DNA of 18,127 nucleotides from Chthoniobacterales bacterium (GTDB taxonomy: Bacteria; Verrucomicrobiota; Verrucomicrobiia; Chthoniobacterales; UBA10450), in contig JACCZO010000142.1 in the NCBI GenBank assembly GCA_013695925.1, positions 1 to 18,127 on the forward strand, in the 5' to 3' direction. Under the pieces are notes generated by a model. It was not told where the DNA came from. It made no database searches and was given only the letters and a program-made list of their open reading frames with translations. Of this stretch, positions 6,904 through 14,840 are shown piece after piece (within the stretch, counting starts at the first letter, position 1; every line of letters starts with the position of its first letter). The translations under genes and the position numbers were made by a program.

Positions 6904-7872
6904 GTGGGAGCGTCGGGCAAAATTGTGCTCGGGTCGCGCGGGAGCGATCTGGCCCTGGCGCAGGTGAGCATGGTCGAGCAGGCCTTGCTGCAGGCCTGGC
7001 CTGATCTGGAAATGGCGCGTGAAATCATTCGCACCAGCGGCGACGAAGGCGGGGCTCCGCTGCCGGTGGATCGCAAAGCGGGGCGCAAAGGAATGTTTAC
7101 GCGGGAGATCGAGCAACAGCTTCTCGTTAGGCGAATCGATCTTGCGGTGCATAGCGCGAAGGACCTGCCCAGCGAGGCGATGGAGGAATTGGAGATTGCC
7201 GGCGTTCTCCCGCGCGGCCCGACCGGCGACGTCTTGATTGCCCGCAACGGACTTCGCCTAATGACATTGCCGGAAGGCGCATTGATCGCGACCGGGAGCA
7301 TCCGTCGCCAGCGACAACTCCGCTGGAAACGCCCTGACCTCGAGGTGACGGACTTGCGCGGCAACGTGCCGACGCGGCTGCGCAAGCTGCGCGAAAACGA
7401 AAACTGGAGCGGGATCATCCTGGCTCAGGCCGGACTCGAACGGCTCGGGATGAGCATTGTAGGGCGGGCGCTCCGCCTGCCCGGGATGGAAGACGAGCCT
7501 GGGCAACCGGAGCGGTCGCCCTACAATGCGGAGATTCTTTCACCCGACGACTTCGTCCCGGCCGGCGGCCAGGGTGTGATCGCGCTGCAGGCGCGGCGCG
7601 ATGATGAACGCGTGCGGCGACTGCTCAAAGCGATAGATGACGAACCGGCCCGGATTTGTCTCCGGGCGGAGCGGGAATTTTTACGGCTTTTGGACGGCGA
7701 TTGCGATTCGCCGGTCGGGGTGCACGCGCGCCTGATCGATGGGAGATTGCGGCTTCAGGCGCAGGTGTTTGAGGAAGGAGTTTCGGCGCCGCGCGCGGGT
7801 GTCGCTGCCGGCGCAAGCGCTCAACCGGAGAGGCTGGCCGCGGAGTTGATGGACAAACTTTATGGCAACTAA
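6904..7872 (+). CDS. hemC: Porphobilinogen deaminase HemC (contains a REPIN-encoded insert)
   Basis: A 322-aa hydroxymethylbilane synthase that joins four porphobilinogen units. It starts with GTG directly after the hemA stop; MGASGKIVLGSRGSDLALAQ aligns with family N-termini. Landmarks are the VHSAKDLP motif (82-89), ATGSIRRQRQL (129-139), and LLDGDCDSPVG with Cys267, the residue that carries the dipyrromethane cofactor. Residues about 184-209, between LERLGM and ILSPDDFVPAGGQG, are encoded by a 76-bp palindromic element and are not expected in the family, where a short linker usually joins these two segments. Since frame and catalytic residues are kept, the enzyme is probably functional. 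The stop overlaps the next gene by 11 bases. One dispersed word is at 7124-7132. Confidence 0.95.
   Translation: MGASGKIVLGSRGSDLALAQVSMVEQALLQAWPDLEMAREIIRTSGDEGGAPLPVDRKAGRKGMFTREIEQQLLVRRIDLAVHSAKDLPSEAMEELEIAGVLPRGPTGDVLIARNGLRLMTLPEGALIATGSIRRQRQLRWKRPDLEVTDLRGNVPTRLRKLRENENWSGIILAQAGLERLGMSIVGRALRLPGMEDEPGQPERSPYNAEILSPDDFVPAGGQGVIALQARRDDERVRRLLKAIDDEPARICLRAEREFLRLLDGDCDSPVGVHARLIDGRLRLQAQVFEEGVSAPRAGVAAGASAQPERLAAELMDKLYGN
7454..7529. repeat. REPIN-like element, family D, inserted in frame within hemC
   Basis: A 13-bp perfect inverted repeat, GCATTGTAGGGCG at 7454-7466 and CGCCCTACAATGC at 7517-7529, frames two REP-like units. Left unit: GTAG (7459-7462), GGCGGGCG, loop CTC, CGCCTGCC (7463-7481), a stem with one G-T wobble. 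Right unit on the minus strand: GTAG (7524-7521), GGCGACCG, loop CTC, CGGTTGCC (7520-7502), with the wobble at the same position. A 20-base spacer separates them. The element lies wholly within the hemC reading frame and contains no stop codon in that frame. Confidence 0.85.
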
Positions 7873-9382
7873 AACTGAACCCGGCCGTTGTTACCTGGTC
7901 GGCGCGGGCCCGGGCGACCTTGGGCTGGTGACTTTGCGGGCCAGGCAGCTGATCGAACGGGCCGACGTGGTGGTTTACGATTACCTGTGCAATCCCGAGA
8001 TGCTGCAGTGGGCACCGGAATCGGCCGAGCTGATTTACGTCGGGAAAAAAGCCGGCGCGCATACCCTGAAGCAAAACGAGATCAATGCCCTCCTGGTCGA
8101 GAAAGCGCGCAGCAAACAGGTCGTTAGGCTGAAGGGCGGCGACCCGTTTCTTTTTGGGCGGGGAGGGGAAGAGGCGCAGGCCCTGGGGGCCGCCGCCATC
8201 CCGTTTGAAGTCGTGCCGGGCGTCACTTCCGCGATCGCCGCCCCGGCCTACGCCGGCATTCCGGTCACGCATCGTGGCCTGACTTCGCACGTGACTTTTT
8301 TCACCGGCCACGAAGATCCGGAGAAAACGGAGAGCTCGATTGATTTCGAAGCGCTCGCAAAAATCGGTGGGACTCAGGTGATGCTGATGGGGGTGGAGCG
8401 TATCGATGCGATCGCCCAAAAAATGCGCGAGCATGGCGTCCGCGCCGATCTGCCGGTGGCGCTGGTGCGGTGGGGCACGACCGGCCGGCAGAAGGTCCTG
8501 CACGGAACGCTCCAGAGCATTGCGCAACAGGTGGCGGATACTGACTTCGCGCCGCCAGCGGTCGCGATTTTCGGCGAGGTGGTGTCGTTAGGCAAGGAGC
8601 TCGCCTGGCACGAGGCGCGACCGTTGGCCGGGAAGCGGATCGTGGTCACGCGCACCCGCAAACAGGCTGGCGCCTTGAGCGACCAACTGCGCAACCTCGG
8701 CGCGGAGGTAATCGAGTTGGCGACGATCCGGATCGAGCCGCCCTCCGATCGGCGCGCCTTTGCCGAGCTGGTGCAGGATGCGCACGGCTACGACTGGATT
8801 GTTTTTACCAGCCCGAACGGCGTGACGGCGTTTTTTGAAATGTTTTACAAGCTCTATGGCGACGCGCGCGAAATCGGTGGCGCGCGGATCGCCGCGATCG
8901 GGCCAGCCACCGCGCAACGGGTGCGCGACTTTCATCTCAAGGTGGATCTGCAGCCGGACGAATTTGTGGCCGAGGCGGTGGTGCGCGCGTTCAAGAAGCA
9001 AGGTGACATTGAAAATCTTCGGATTCTGATTGCGCGAGCGGAAGAGGCGCGGGACCTGCTACCAAGGGAGCTCGGAGCCCTCGGGGCCATCGTAGATGTT
9101 GCTGCTGCCTACCGAACTGTCGCTGAAACCGGCGATCGGACAGAAGCAAGATCGCGGCTGGTCGCGGAGGGAGCGGATATGATCACGTTTACCAGCTCAT
9201 CGACAGTCGAGAATTTCCTCGCGCTTGGCCTGGCCTGGCCGGCGGGGATGGAGGTCGCGAGCATCGGCCCGATCACTTCAAAAACGGCGCGGGATCGCGG
9301 CCTAACGATCGCAGTTGAAGCACGGCGGCACGACATTCCGGGTTTGGTCGAGGCGATTGTTCGCCACTTTAGCAAGAGTTGA
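7862..9382 (+). CDS. cobA/hemD: Fused uroporphyrinogen-III C-methyltransferase / uroporphyrinogen-III synthase
   Basis: A 506-aa bifunctional protein. Residues about 9-250 are the SAM-dependent uroporphyrinogen-III methyltransferase, with YLVGAGPGDLGLVTLRA near the N-terminus, VVRLKGGDPFLFGRGGEE (about 87-104) and GIPVTHRG (132-139); it makes precorrin-2 for sirohaem or cobalamin. Residues about 258-500 are uroporphyrinogen-III synthase, starting GKRIVVTRTRKQAG and containing DWIVFTSPNGV and a late TSSSTVENF segment; it cyclises the HemC product. The fusion is common in several phyla, including Firmicutes and Verrucomicrobiota. ATG 7862 overlaps the hemC stop by 11 bases. Three exact dispersed words occur (8121, 8585 and 9300). 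Confidence 0.96.
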   Translation: MATKTEPGRCYLVGAGPGDLGLVTLRARQLIERADVVVYDYLCNPEMLQWAPESAELIYVGKKAGAHTLKQNEINALLVEKARSKQVVRLKGGDPFLFGRGGEEAQALGAAAIPFEVVPGVTSAIAAPAYAGIPVTHRGLTSHVTFFTGHEDPEKTESSIDFEALAKIGGTQVMLMGVERIDAIAQKMREHGVRADLPVALVRWGTTGRQKVLHGTLQSIAQQVADTDFAPPAVAIFGEVVSLGKELAWHEARPLAGKRIVVTRTRKQAGALSDQLRNLGAEVIELATIRIEPPSDRRAFAELVQDAHGYDWIVFTSPNGVTAFFEMFYKLYGDAREIGGARIAAIGPATAQRVRDFHLKVDLQPDEFVAEAVVRAFKKQGDIENLRILIARAEEARDLLPRELGALGAIVDVAAAYRTVAETGDRTEARSRLVAEGADMITFTSSSTVENFLALGLAWPAGMEVASIGPITSKTARDRGLTIAVEARRHDIPGLVEAIVRHFSKS

Positions 9383-9442
9383 GGGAAATAGAGCAGGCGA
9401 TTGAGATCGGTTGTGATTTTGGAGCGACGATGCACGAGTTGA

Positions 9443-9895
9443 GTGCGGAAGCGGTCACGCCACCTTGGCGGCGCGCCGACCCGAGCCGTCCGGCCTGACC
9501 GCATTGATTGGCCGAGCGAGGCGGAATGGGAATACGCCGTGCCGGGGAACGATGGCTGCAATCCCTGGGGAAACCAGGAAGGGCGTGGCGACCTGGCAAA
9601 TTTCGCCGACTGCAATACCGCTTTTGCCTGGCGCGATAACGAGATCAGCGACGGCTTCGCGGAAAGCTCGCCGGTCGGATCATTTCCCCTCGACGCCAGC
9701 CCGTTTGGGATGGAAGACATGGCGGGAAACGTCTGGGAGTGGTGTCTCGACTTCATCGAGAGTACCGTGGCACACCGAAGGTCGACCCGCGCGGAGGGGC
9801 TTCCGGGGGCGAAGCGGGTTTATCGTGGCGGAAGCTGGAAATCGCGCTTCAACAGCCTGCGGACCACCACCCGCGGCTCGAATGTGCCGAACTAG
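9443..9895 (+). pseudogene. Decayed FGE-sulfatase (SUMF1-like) domain gene
   Basis: The region from about 9506 encodes the C-terminal half of a formylglycine-generating-enzyme/SUMF1-like domain: WPSEAEWEYA, NPWGN, DLANFAD, SSPVGSFPLDASPFGMEDMA followed by GNVWEW, and VYRGGSW. The N-terminal half is absent, and the frame upstream of 9506 has no family resemblance. Between about 9760 and 9811 the family-like text YRGTPKVDPRGGASGG is in a different frame from the flanks, so two compensating indels are present. Truncation plus frameshifts indicate a relic. It may descend from a formylglycine-generating enzyme or from a general FGE-domain protein. It follows the tetrapyrrole operon and faces rpsU. 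Confidence 0.75.
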
Positions 9896-9906
9896 GGGCC
9901 AAAAAA

Positions 9907-9965
9907 CGCAGAGGACGCGGAGAGTAATCCGAGTTTCAGTCCTCGGAGCTCCCAGCGTCCTCTGC
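9907..9965. repeat. Inverted repeat / possible bidirectional terminator between convergent genes
   Basis: GCAGAGGACGC (9908-9918) pairs perfectly with GCGTCCTCTGC (9955-9965), with further short matches (GGAG/CTCC) inside. It lies between the FGE relic on the plus strand and rpsU on the minus strand. It differs from the GTAG-foot repeats elsewhere in the window. It could be a terminator or another dispersed repeat; no T-run is obvious. Confidence 0.5.
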
Positions 9966-9990
9966 AGTTAAACAGTTCTGTCGAGGGCTC

Positions 9991-10188
9991 TTACGACGGA
10001 TTGAAACGAAACTTCGCGCGGCCCCGTTTTGCGTTGGCTTTCGCCTTCCGACGGGTTTTTTGAGAAGGCGTTTCGAAGGCACGCAGGCGGCGCACTTCTT
10101 CCAAAATCCCTTCCGCATCCAGCTTGTTTTTAAGCCGTTTCAGGGCCCGGTCGACCGGCTCACCTTTACGTACGATCACTTCTGGCAT
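9991..10188 (-). CDS. rpsU: 30S ribosomal protein S21
   Basis: A 65-aa basic protein of the small ribosomal subunit, needed for efficient initiation in some bacteria. MPEVIVRKGEPVDRALKRLK is a typical S21 N-terminus, and the C-terminal half is rich in Lys and Arg. The ATG at 10186-10188 is preceded at 10199-10204 by AGGAGC on the minus strand, one of the few clear Shine-Dalgarno sequences in the window; the longer frame starting 12 codons earlier is rejected because of this. It lies downstream of secDF on the same strand, after about 95 non-coding bases that may hold its own promoter. Confidence 0.95.
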   Translation of the reverse strand: MPEVIVRKGEPVDRALKRLKNKLDAEGILEEVRRLRAFETPSQKTRRKAKANAKRGRAKFRFNPS

Positions 10189-10284
10189 TGCGTTTTTTGC
10201 TCCTAATCTATTGAAATTTAACAAATCCGAACCCCGCGGGGCGAGCGATCCTAAGGCTCCGCTCCCCCAGCGTCAACTGCGCGT

Positions 10285-12636
10285 TTAGGAGGTGGCTGCG
10301 GGCGTGGTCACCGAGGTTTTCTGGGTGACTTCCCGCCGCAAACTGCTTGTCGTCCCGCCCCGGAACCGTGTCCACCAGAGAACAATCGGCGAAGCGATGA
10401 AGACAGACGAGTAGGTTCCGACCAGGATGCCGATGAGGATCGCGAGTGCGAAGTCACGCAGCACCGCGCCGCCAAAAAGGTAAAGGCAGAAAATCGGAAT
10501 CAAGGTGGCCCCGCCTGTGAGCACGGTCCGGCTCAGCGTCTGATTGATGCTTTCGTTCATGATCTGCTCCACTGTGCCACGCTTCCCGCTGGCCAGGCCC
10601 TCGCGGATGCGGTCGAAGACCACGATCGTGTCGTTGATGGAGTATCCGGCAATCGTCAGGATGGCGCCGACGAGAGTGAGGGTGAGCTCGCGGCCCATCA
10701 GCGCAAAAATCCCGATGGTCATCAGAACGTCGTGCAGAACGGCGAAAATGGCTCCGATGGCAAAGGAAAGCTCGAAGCGAAAAGTGACGTAGATCAGAAT
10801 CCCGACCAGGCCCAGCACGAGCGCCCAGATGGAATTTCTGGCCAGCTCGCCGCCGACCAGGGCGCCGACGCGTTCGGAGCCTTCGGTCTTGAGGCCCGCG
10901 TCCGGCAGCGCTTTGGCGAGCTGAGTCTGGATCGCCTCACTCGTCTTGATCGGGCTGCGGATGGAAATGTAATTCCTGTCCGCCTGGAGCGATTGCTGAA
11001 TGGAAGCGTCGGCGATTTTAAGCGGCTCGAGAGCCTGGCGCACCTGCCCGACCGAGATTGGCCGGCTTGTGCTCAGGGTAAGCAAATCGCCCCCGCGGAA
11101 GTCGACGCCGAAGTTGCGCTCGCCGCGAGCGATAAAAACGCCGGCCCCGATCGCCAACAAAACGAGGGAGCAGATCGTCGCGACCAATCCCCGGCGCATG
11201 AAATCGTAATTCCTGAGCGAAAAAAGCTGCCGCATCCGTATCTTCTCGACCCGGTTCGTATCCACCAGCCAGCCCGTCAGGCTCTTGCCAAAGATCAGCA
11301 CCGCGAACATCGAGGACACGATTCCGAGGGTCAGGGAAATGGCGAATCCCTTCACCGGGCCGGTCGCTTTCCAGAACAGAATCACGGCGGTGATAACGGT
11401 CGTCACATTCGCGTCCAGAATGGAGCTGAAGGCCTTGTCATAGCCCGCTTGCATGGCCGTCTTGAGCGATTTGCCGAGCGCCAGCTCTTCCCGCAATCGC
11501 TCATAGATCAGGACGTTGGCGTCCACCGCCATGCCGATGGTGAGGATAATGCCCGCGACTCCGGGCAGAGTGAGGACGAAGTTAAACATCGTCAGCGCAC
11601 CGATCAGCAACACCAGATTGATCAGAAGCACGAGGTTGGCGACCAGCCCGAGCAGACGGTAGTAGAGGAGGACGCCGACCATCGTAATCAGCAGACCGAC
11701 CAGGCCGGCCAGAATGCTGCTTCGGACCGAGTCGGCGCCCAGCGTCGGCGAGACACTGCGCTCTTCCTCGACACTGACCGGCGTCTCCAGGGGATTCTCC
11801 AGCACGCTGGCGAGGCCGCGCGCTTCCTGTTCGCTGAAATTTCCGGTGATGATCGCGTCGCCGCCGTAAATCGCGGTGCGAATGCTCGGGGCCGATTGGA
11901 TCACGTTGTCGAGCACGATGGCAAAACGATGGCCGACATTTGCCTCTGTGATCTGGCCAAATTTCTTCGCCCCTTCACCGTCGAATTTGAGCTGGACGGT
12001 CCAGCCATCATTCCCGTAGTAGGCGCTGGACCCGGTCACCCGGTCGCCCCCGAGATCGGCTTTCTTTTTCACCAGCAACCGCTCTTCGATCGGCTTTTCG
12101 CCCTCTTTTCGCGGCTCCATTTTGTAAGTTTCGATCCGATATTCAGGCGGAATGACTTCCGTCCCGGCATCGATCGCCCGCAGGCGCGCGCCGTCATCCG
12201 GATACACCAGCCGGAACTCCAGTTTCGCGACCTGCGAGAGTTGCTGCCGCGCCTCGACGATTTTTGCGGGATCGAGACCCGGGATTTGCACCAGGATCCG
12301 GTCCGTCCCGACCGGGCTGATCACGGGCTCGCCGCCACCGAAGTAATCGACCCGTTTCCGGATCACTTCGACCGCTTGCTCGAGGTTGTTTTGTGTCGGG
12401 GCGCGGTCGGCTTCGGTTGGGACAAGGCGGATCAGGAATGACGTGCCGCCCCGGATATCGAGGCCGAGCTGGATCTTTTTCTCCGGCGGCCAAATGGTTA
12501 CGAGGCTGAAAACCACCAGCAGGCCCATCAGAACGGTGGCGATAAGCCGCTTGCGCGGCCCGAGATCGGTTGCGAAATACCAGCCAAAAAGGACGAGCAT
12601 CAAGAGCCCGATGACGAAAGTCAGCGCTGGGCTCAT
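10285..12636 (-). CDS. secDF: Fused protein-export subunit SecD-SecF
   Basis: A 783-aa inner-membrane RND-type protein that uses the proton-motive force to help SecYEG-driven export. The SecD half begins at the N-terminus and carries LGLDIRGGTSFLIRLVP (about 57-73), a large periplasmic region, and a transmembrane bundle with MAVDANVLIYERLREEL. The SecF half starts near NYDFMRRGLVATI and includes NFGVDFRGGDLLTLSTSRPI, ITIAGYSINDTIVVFDRIRE and a final helix bundle. Fusion of the two is known in several phyla. The start is one base from the yajC stop, giving a yajC-secDF operon on the minus strand. No exact dispersed word occurs in it. Confidence 0.97.
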   Translation of the reverse strand: MSPALTFVIGLLMLVLFGWYFATDLGPRKRLIATVLMGLLVVFSLVTIWPPEKKIQLGLDIRGGTSFLIRLVPTEADRAPTQNNLEQAVEVIRKRVDYFGGGEPVISPVGTDRILVQIPGLDPAKIVEARQQLSQVAKLEFRLVYPDDGARLRAIDAGTEVIPPEYRIETYKMEPRKEGEKPIEERLLVKKKADLGGDRVTGSSAYYGNDGWTVQLKFDGEGAKKFGQITEANVGHRFAIVLDNVIQSAPSIRTAIYGGDAIITGNFSEQEARGLASVLENPLETPVSVEEERSVSPTLGADSVRSSILAGLVGLLITMVGVLLYYRLLGLVANLVLLINLVLLIGALTMFNFVLTLPGVAGIILTIGMAVDANVLIYERLREELALGKSLKTAMQAGYDKAFSSILDANVTTVITAVILFWKATGPVKGFAISLTLGIVSSMFAVLIFGKSLTGWLVDTNRVEKIRMRQLFSLRNYDFMRRGLVATICSLVLLAIGAGVFIARGERNFGVDFRGGDLLTLSTSRPISVGQVRQALEPLKIADASIQQSLQADRNYISIRSPIKTSEAIQTQLAKALPDAGLKTEGSERVGALVGGELARNSIWALVLGLVGILIYVTFRFELSFAIGAIFAVLHDVLMTIGIFALMGRELTLTLVGAILTIAGYSINDTIVVFDRIREGLASGKRGTVEQIMNESINQTLSRTVLTGGATLIPIFCLYLFGGAVLRDFALAILIGILVGTYSSVFIASPIVLWWTRFRGGTTSSLRREVTQKTSVTTPAATS

Positions 12637-12637
12637 A

Positions 12638-12955
12638 CTATTCCTTCAGCACGCTTGCGACGGCTGATTTCTCCATCTCGATTTTCACGTTGTCCGCCAC
12701 TTTCACCGTCACGGTCGTGTCCTTGACGTTGGTGATCATGCCGTGAATGCCGGAGGCGGTTACGACCCGGTCGCCCGTTTTGAGGGCGGAGACGAGGGCC
12801 CGCAGTTCCTTTTGACGCCGCATCTGGGGCCGGAAGAGGACAAAATACATAATGATAAAAATCAGAATGATGGGGATGAACGAGGCGAGCGGATTTGGAG
12901 CAGCGGCACCGGGAGCAGCCGGCGCGGCCTGAGCGAGAAGAGTCAAAAGTATCAT
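12638..12955 (-). CDS. yajC: Preprotein translocase accessory subunit YajC
   Basis: A 105-aa membrane protein associated with SecDF. The N-terminus is Ala/Pro-rich, followed by one transmembrane helix (IPIILIFIIMYFVLF, about 27-41), FRPQMRRQKELRALVSALKTG, and a small beta domain with GDRVVTASGIHGMI and a VKVADNVKIEMEKSAVASV stretch, all typical of YajC. The ATG at 12953-12955 has no visible Shine-Dalgarno. Transcription proceeds into secDF with a one-base gap. It is divergent from the ClpX-like gene across about 270 bases containing a repeat. Confidence 0.95.
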   Translation of the reverse strand: MILLTLLAQAAPAAPGAAAPNPLASFIPIILIFIIMYFVLFRPQMRRQKELRALVSALKTGDRVVTASGIHGMITNVKDTTVTVKVADNVKIEMEKSAVASVLKE

Positions 12956-13095
12956 GGGCTAATTGGTGTGCGTGGCAGCGGTGCGCGTTGTGCGCAACGA
13001 ACCTGCCAAAGCGGCATTCCACTGAGCACAGTTGCAGCGCAAATGCAAGGAGTTGCACCGCCGCGGGGCGCTCCGATCGGCGTTTTTGCCGCACC

Positions 13096-13184
13096 CGGTA
13101 GGGCGAGACTCTGTCGAGCTTGGGAATACGCGCCGCGACAGAGAGATTATCTTCCCCCCGGCTCGACGGAGTCTCGCCCTACCG
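13096..13184. repeat. REPIN-like inverted repeat, family C, copy 1
   Basis: A 24-bp inverted repeat with one mismatch: 13096-13119 pairs with 13161-13184. Each arm has the foot GTAG followed by GGCGAGAC and an imperfect 8-3-8 hairpin. It lies in the 271-base divergent intergenic region between yajC and the ClpX-like gene, where promoters for both must also be. Nothing else was recognised in that stretch. Confidence 0.75.
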
Positions 13185-13226
13185 AGCGGAACGACCCGCT
13201 TATGGGCTCCTAATTTTACATGCCGG

Positions 13227-14840
13227 ATGGGGATGTTAGGTTTTGGTCCATTGAATCAAAACCCGCCATTCCCAACGCCTGAAGAACTGCAGAGCAAGCT
13301 CTCCGAGTTCATGAAATCGAATTTCGGCGATAAAGTCTCCTTCGCGACCTTTGCGCAACCGGAGCGCGCGGAAGAAGGCGACGACGAAAAGCCGGTCCCG
13401 CAAAGCGGCGACCATTTCGTTTTTGATTTTCTGCCGCGCGACATCAAGGCCCATCTCGACCGCTTCGTGATCAAGCAGGACGAAGCGAAGAAAGTCCTCT
13501 CGATCGCGGTCTGCGACCATTACAACCACGTCAATTACATCCGCCAGCTGGAGAACGAAGACGCCGTCCGCGCTGAGGAAACCGAGTACGCAAAACAAAA
13601 CGTCATTCTCGTCGGGCCCACCGGGGTGGGAAAAACCTACCTCATCAAGCACATCGCAGATCTGATTAAGGTGCCGTTCGTCAAAGCCGACGCGACCAAG
13701 TTCAGCGAGACCGGCTATGTCGGCGGCGATGTCGAGGATCTCGTCAGGGAACTGGTCCAGAAAGCCGACGGCGACGTCGCTCTCGCGCAGTTTGGGATCA
13801 TTTACATCGATGAAGTCGACAAGTTGGCCGCGGCTTCCAACATGCACGGCCGCGATGTCAGCGGACGCGGCGTGCAAACCACGCTCCTCAAGTTAATGGA
13901 AGAAACCGAGGTGCCGTTGCGGAGCGCGAACGATCTGCAGGGGCAACTCCAGGCCGCCTTTGAATTCCAGAAGCGCGGCAAAACGAAACGAGAAACGATC
14001 AGCACGCGCCATATTTTGTTTGTCGTGAGCGGCGCCTTCGAGCGCTTGAAAACACAGGTCTCGAAGCGTCTTGCCCAGGGCCAGATCGGGTTCAAGGCCG
14101 GGCCCGTGAAGGTGCTCGATAACGAAATTTTCCAGCAGGTCGGGACTCAGGATTTCGTCGAGTACGGTTTTGAGCCGGAGTTTATCGGCCGTCTTCCGGT
14201 GCGGGTCGTCTGTGAGGAACTGACGGCGGATGATCTTTTCAAAATCATGAAGTTTTCGGAGGGCAGCATCCTTCGGCAATACGAGCGGGCCTTCCGCGCC
14301 TACGGGATCGAGATCAGTTTCGAGGATGAGGCGTTGCTCCTCATGGCCAGCGCGGCTGCTTTGGAGAAAACCGGCGCTCGCGGGCTCCTCACCGTCTGGG
14401 AGAAATTGTTCCGCGATTACAAATACTACCTCGCCGGCTCCGGCCTCACCCAGTTACGGGTGACCGAAGAACTCGTCCGCGAACCGCGGCGCGTCCTCGA
14501 GCGCTTGATGGCGCAAGGGCAGCAGCAAGAGAAAGAAACGCTCCGGCTTGAGGCGCAGAAATTCGCCGACCAATTCTCGCGCGAGCACGGCGTCGAGTTC
14601 GGGTTCGATGATTCCGCGCTCCGCCGGCTGGTCGAGCGTGCGGTCGCCGAGCGGATGAAGATGAACGATCTCTGCGCGCATCTGTTTAAGGATTTTCAAT
14701 TCGGTCTCAGCCTGATCAAAAAAAACAAGGGCAAGCAAAAGTTCGTGCTCGACCGGGCGGCGATCGACGCGCCGGATAAATTCCTGAGCGAACTGGTCCT
14801 GCAATCCTACGGCCCGGGCGGTGATCGCCCGGCGGAATGA
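13227..14840 (+). CDS. ClpX-like AAA+ unfoldase without the N-terminal zinc domain
   Basis: A 537-aa AAA+ ATPase. Walker A GPTGVGKT (130-137), Walker B IIYIDEVDK (191-199), pore loop GYVG (163-166), and GFEPEFIGRLPV (314-325) are ClpX hallmarks. QIGF (286-289) sits where ClpX has the IGF loop that docks on ClpP, so it probably serves a ClpP-type protease. The N-terminus lacks the four-Cys zinc domain of classical ClpX, and there is an extra C-terminal domain of about 130 residues (from about residue 405, with LMAQGQQQEKETLRLEAQK). It is therefore a paralogue or variant, not the standard ClpX. ATG 13227 is chosen (13233 also possible) because upstream codons read through a repeat. The stop overlaps the next gene (ATGA). 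Confidence 0.82.
   Translation: MGMLGFGPLNQNPPFPTPEELQSKLSEFMKSNFGDKVSFATFAQPERAEEGDDEKPVPQSGDHFVFDFLPRDIKAHLDRFVIKQDEAKKVLSIAVCDHYNHVNYIRQLENEDAVRAEETEYAKQNVILVGPTGVGKTYLIKHIADLIKVPFVKADATKFSETGYVGGDVEDLVRELVQKADGDVALAQFGIIYIDEVDKLAAASNMHGRDVSGRGVQTTLLKLMEETEVPLRSANDLQGQLQAAFEFQKRGKTKRETISTRHILFVVSGAFERLKTQVSKRLAQGQIGFKAGPVKVLDNEIFQQVGTQDFVEYGFEPEFIGRLPVRVVCEELTADDLFKIMKFSEGSILRQYERAFRAYGIEISFEDEALLLMASAAALEKTGARGLLTVWEKLFRDYKYYLAGSGLTQLRVTEELVREPRRVLERLMAQGQQQEKETLRLEAQKFADQFSREHGVEFGFDDSALRRLVERAVAERMKMNDLCAHLFKDFQFGLSLIKKNKGKQKFVLDRAAIDAPDKFLSELVLQSYGPGGDRPAE

Noticed and set aside
10732..12441. 569-codon open frame on the plus strand
   Set aside because: It lies wholly opposite secDF; its Asp/Gln/Arg/His-rich composition is the usual shadow of a GC-rich membrane-protein gene, and it has no family resemblance.
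13032..13226. Upstream extension of the ClpX-like gene
   Set aside because: The codons run through a family C repeat and show no protein-like sequence; ATG 13227 is better placed.
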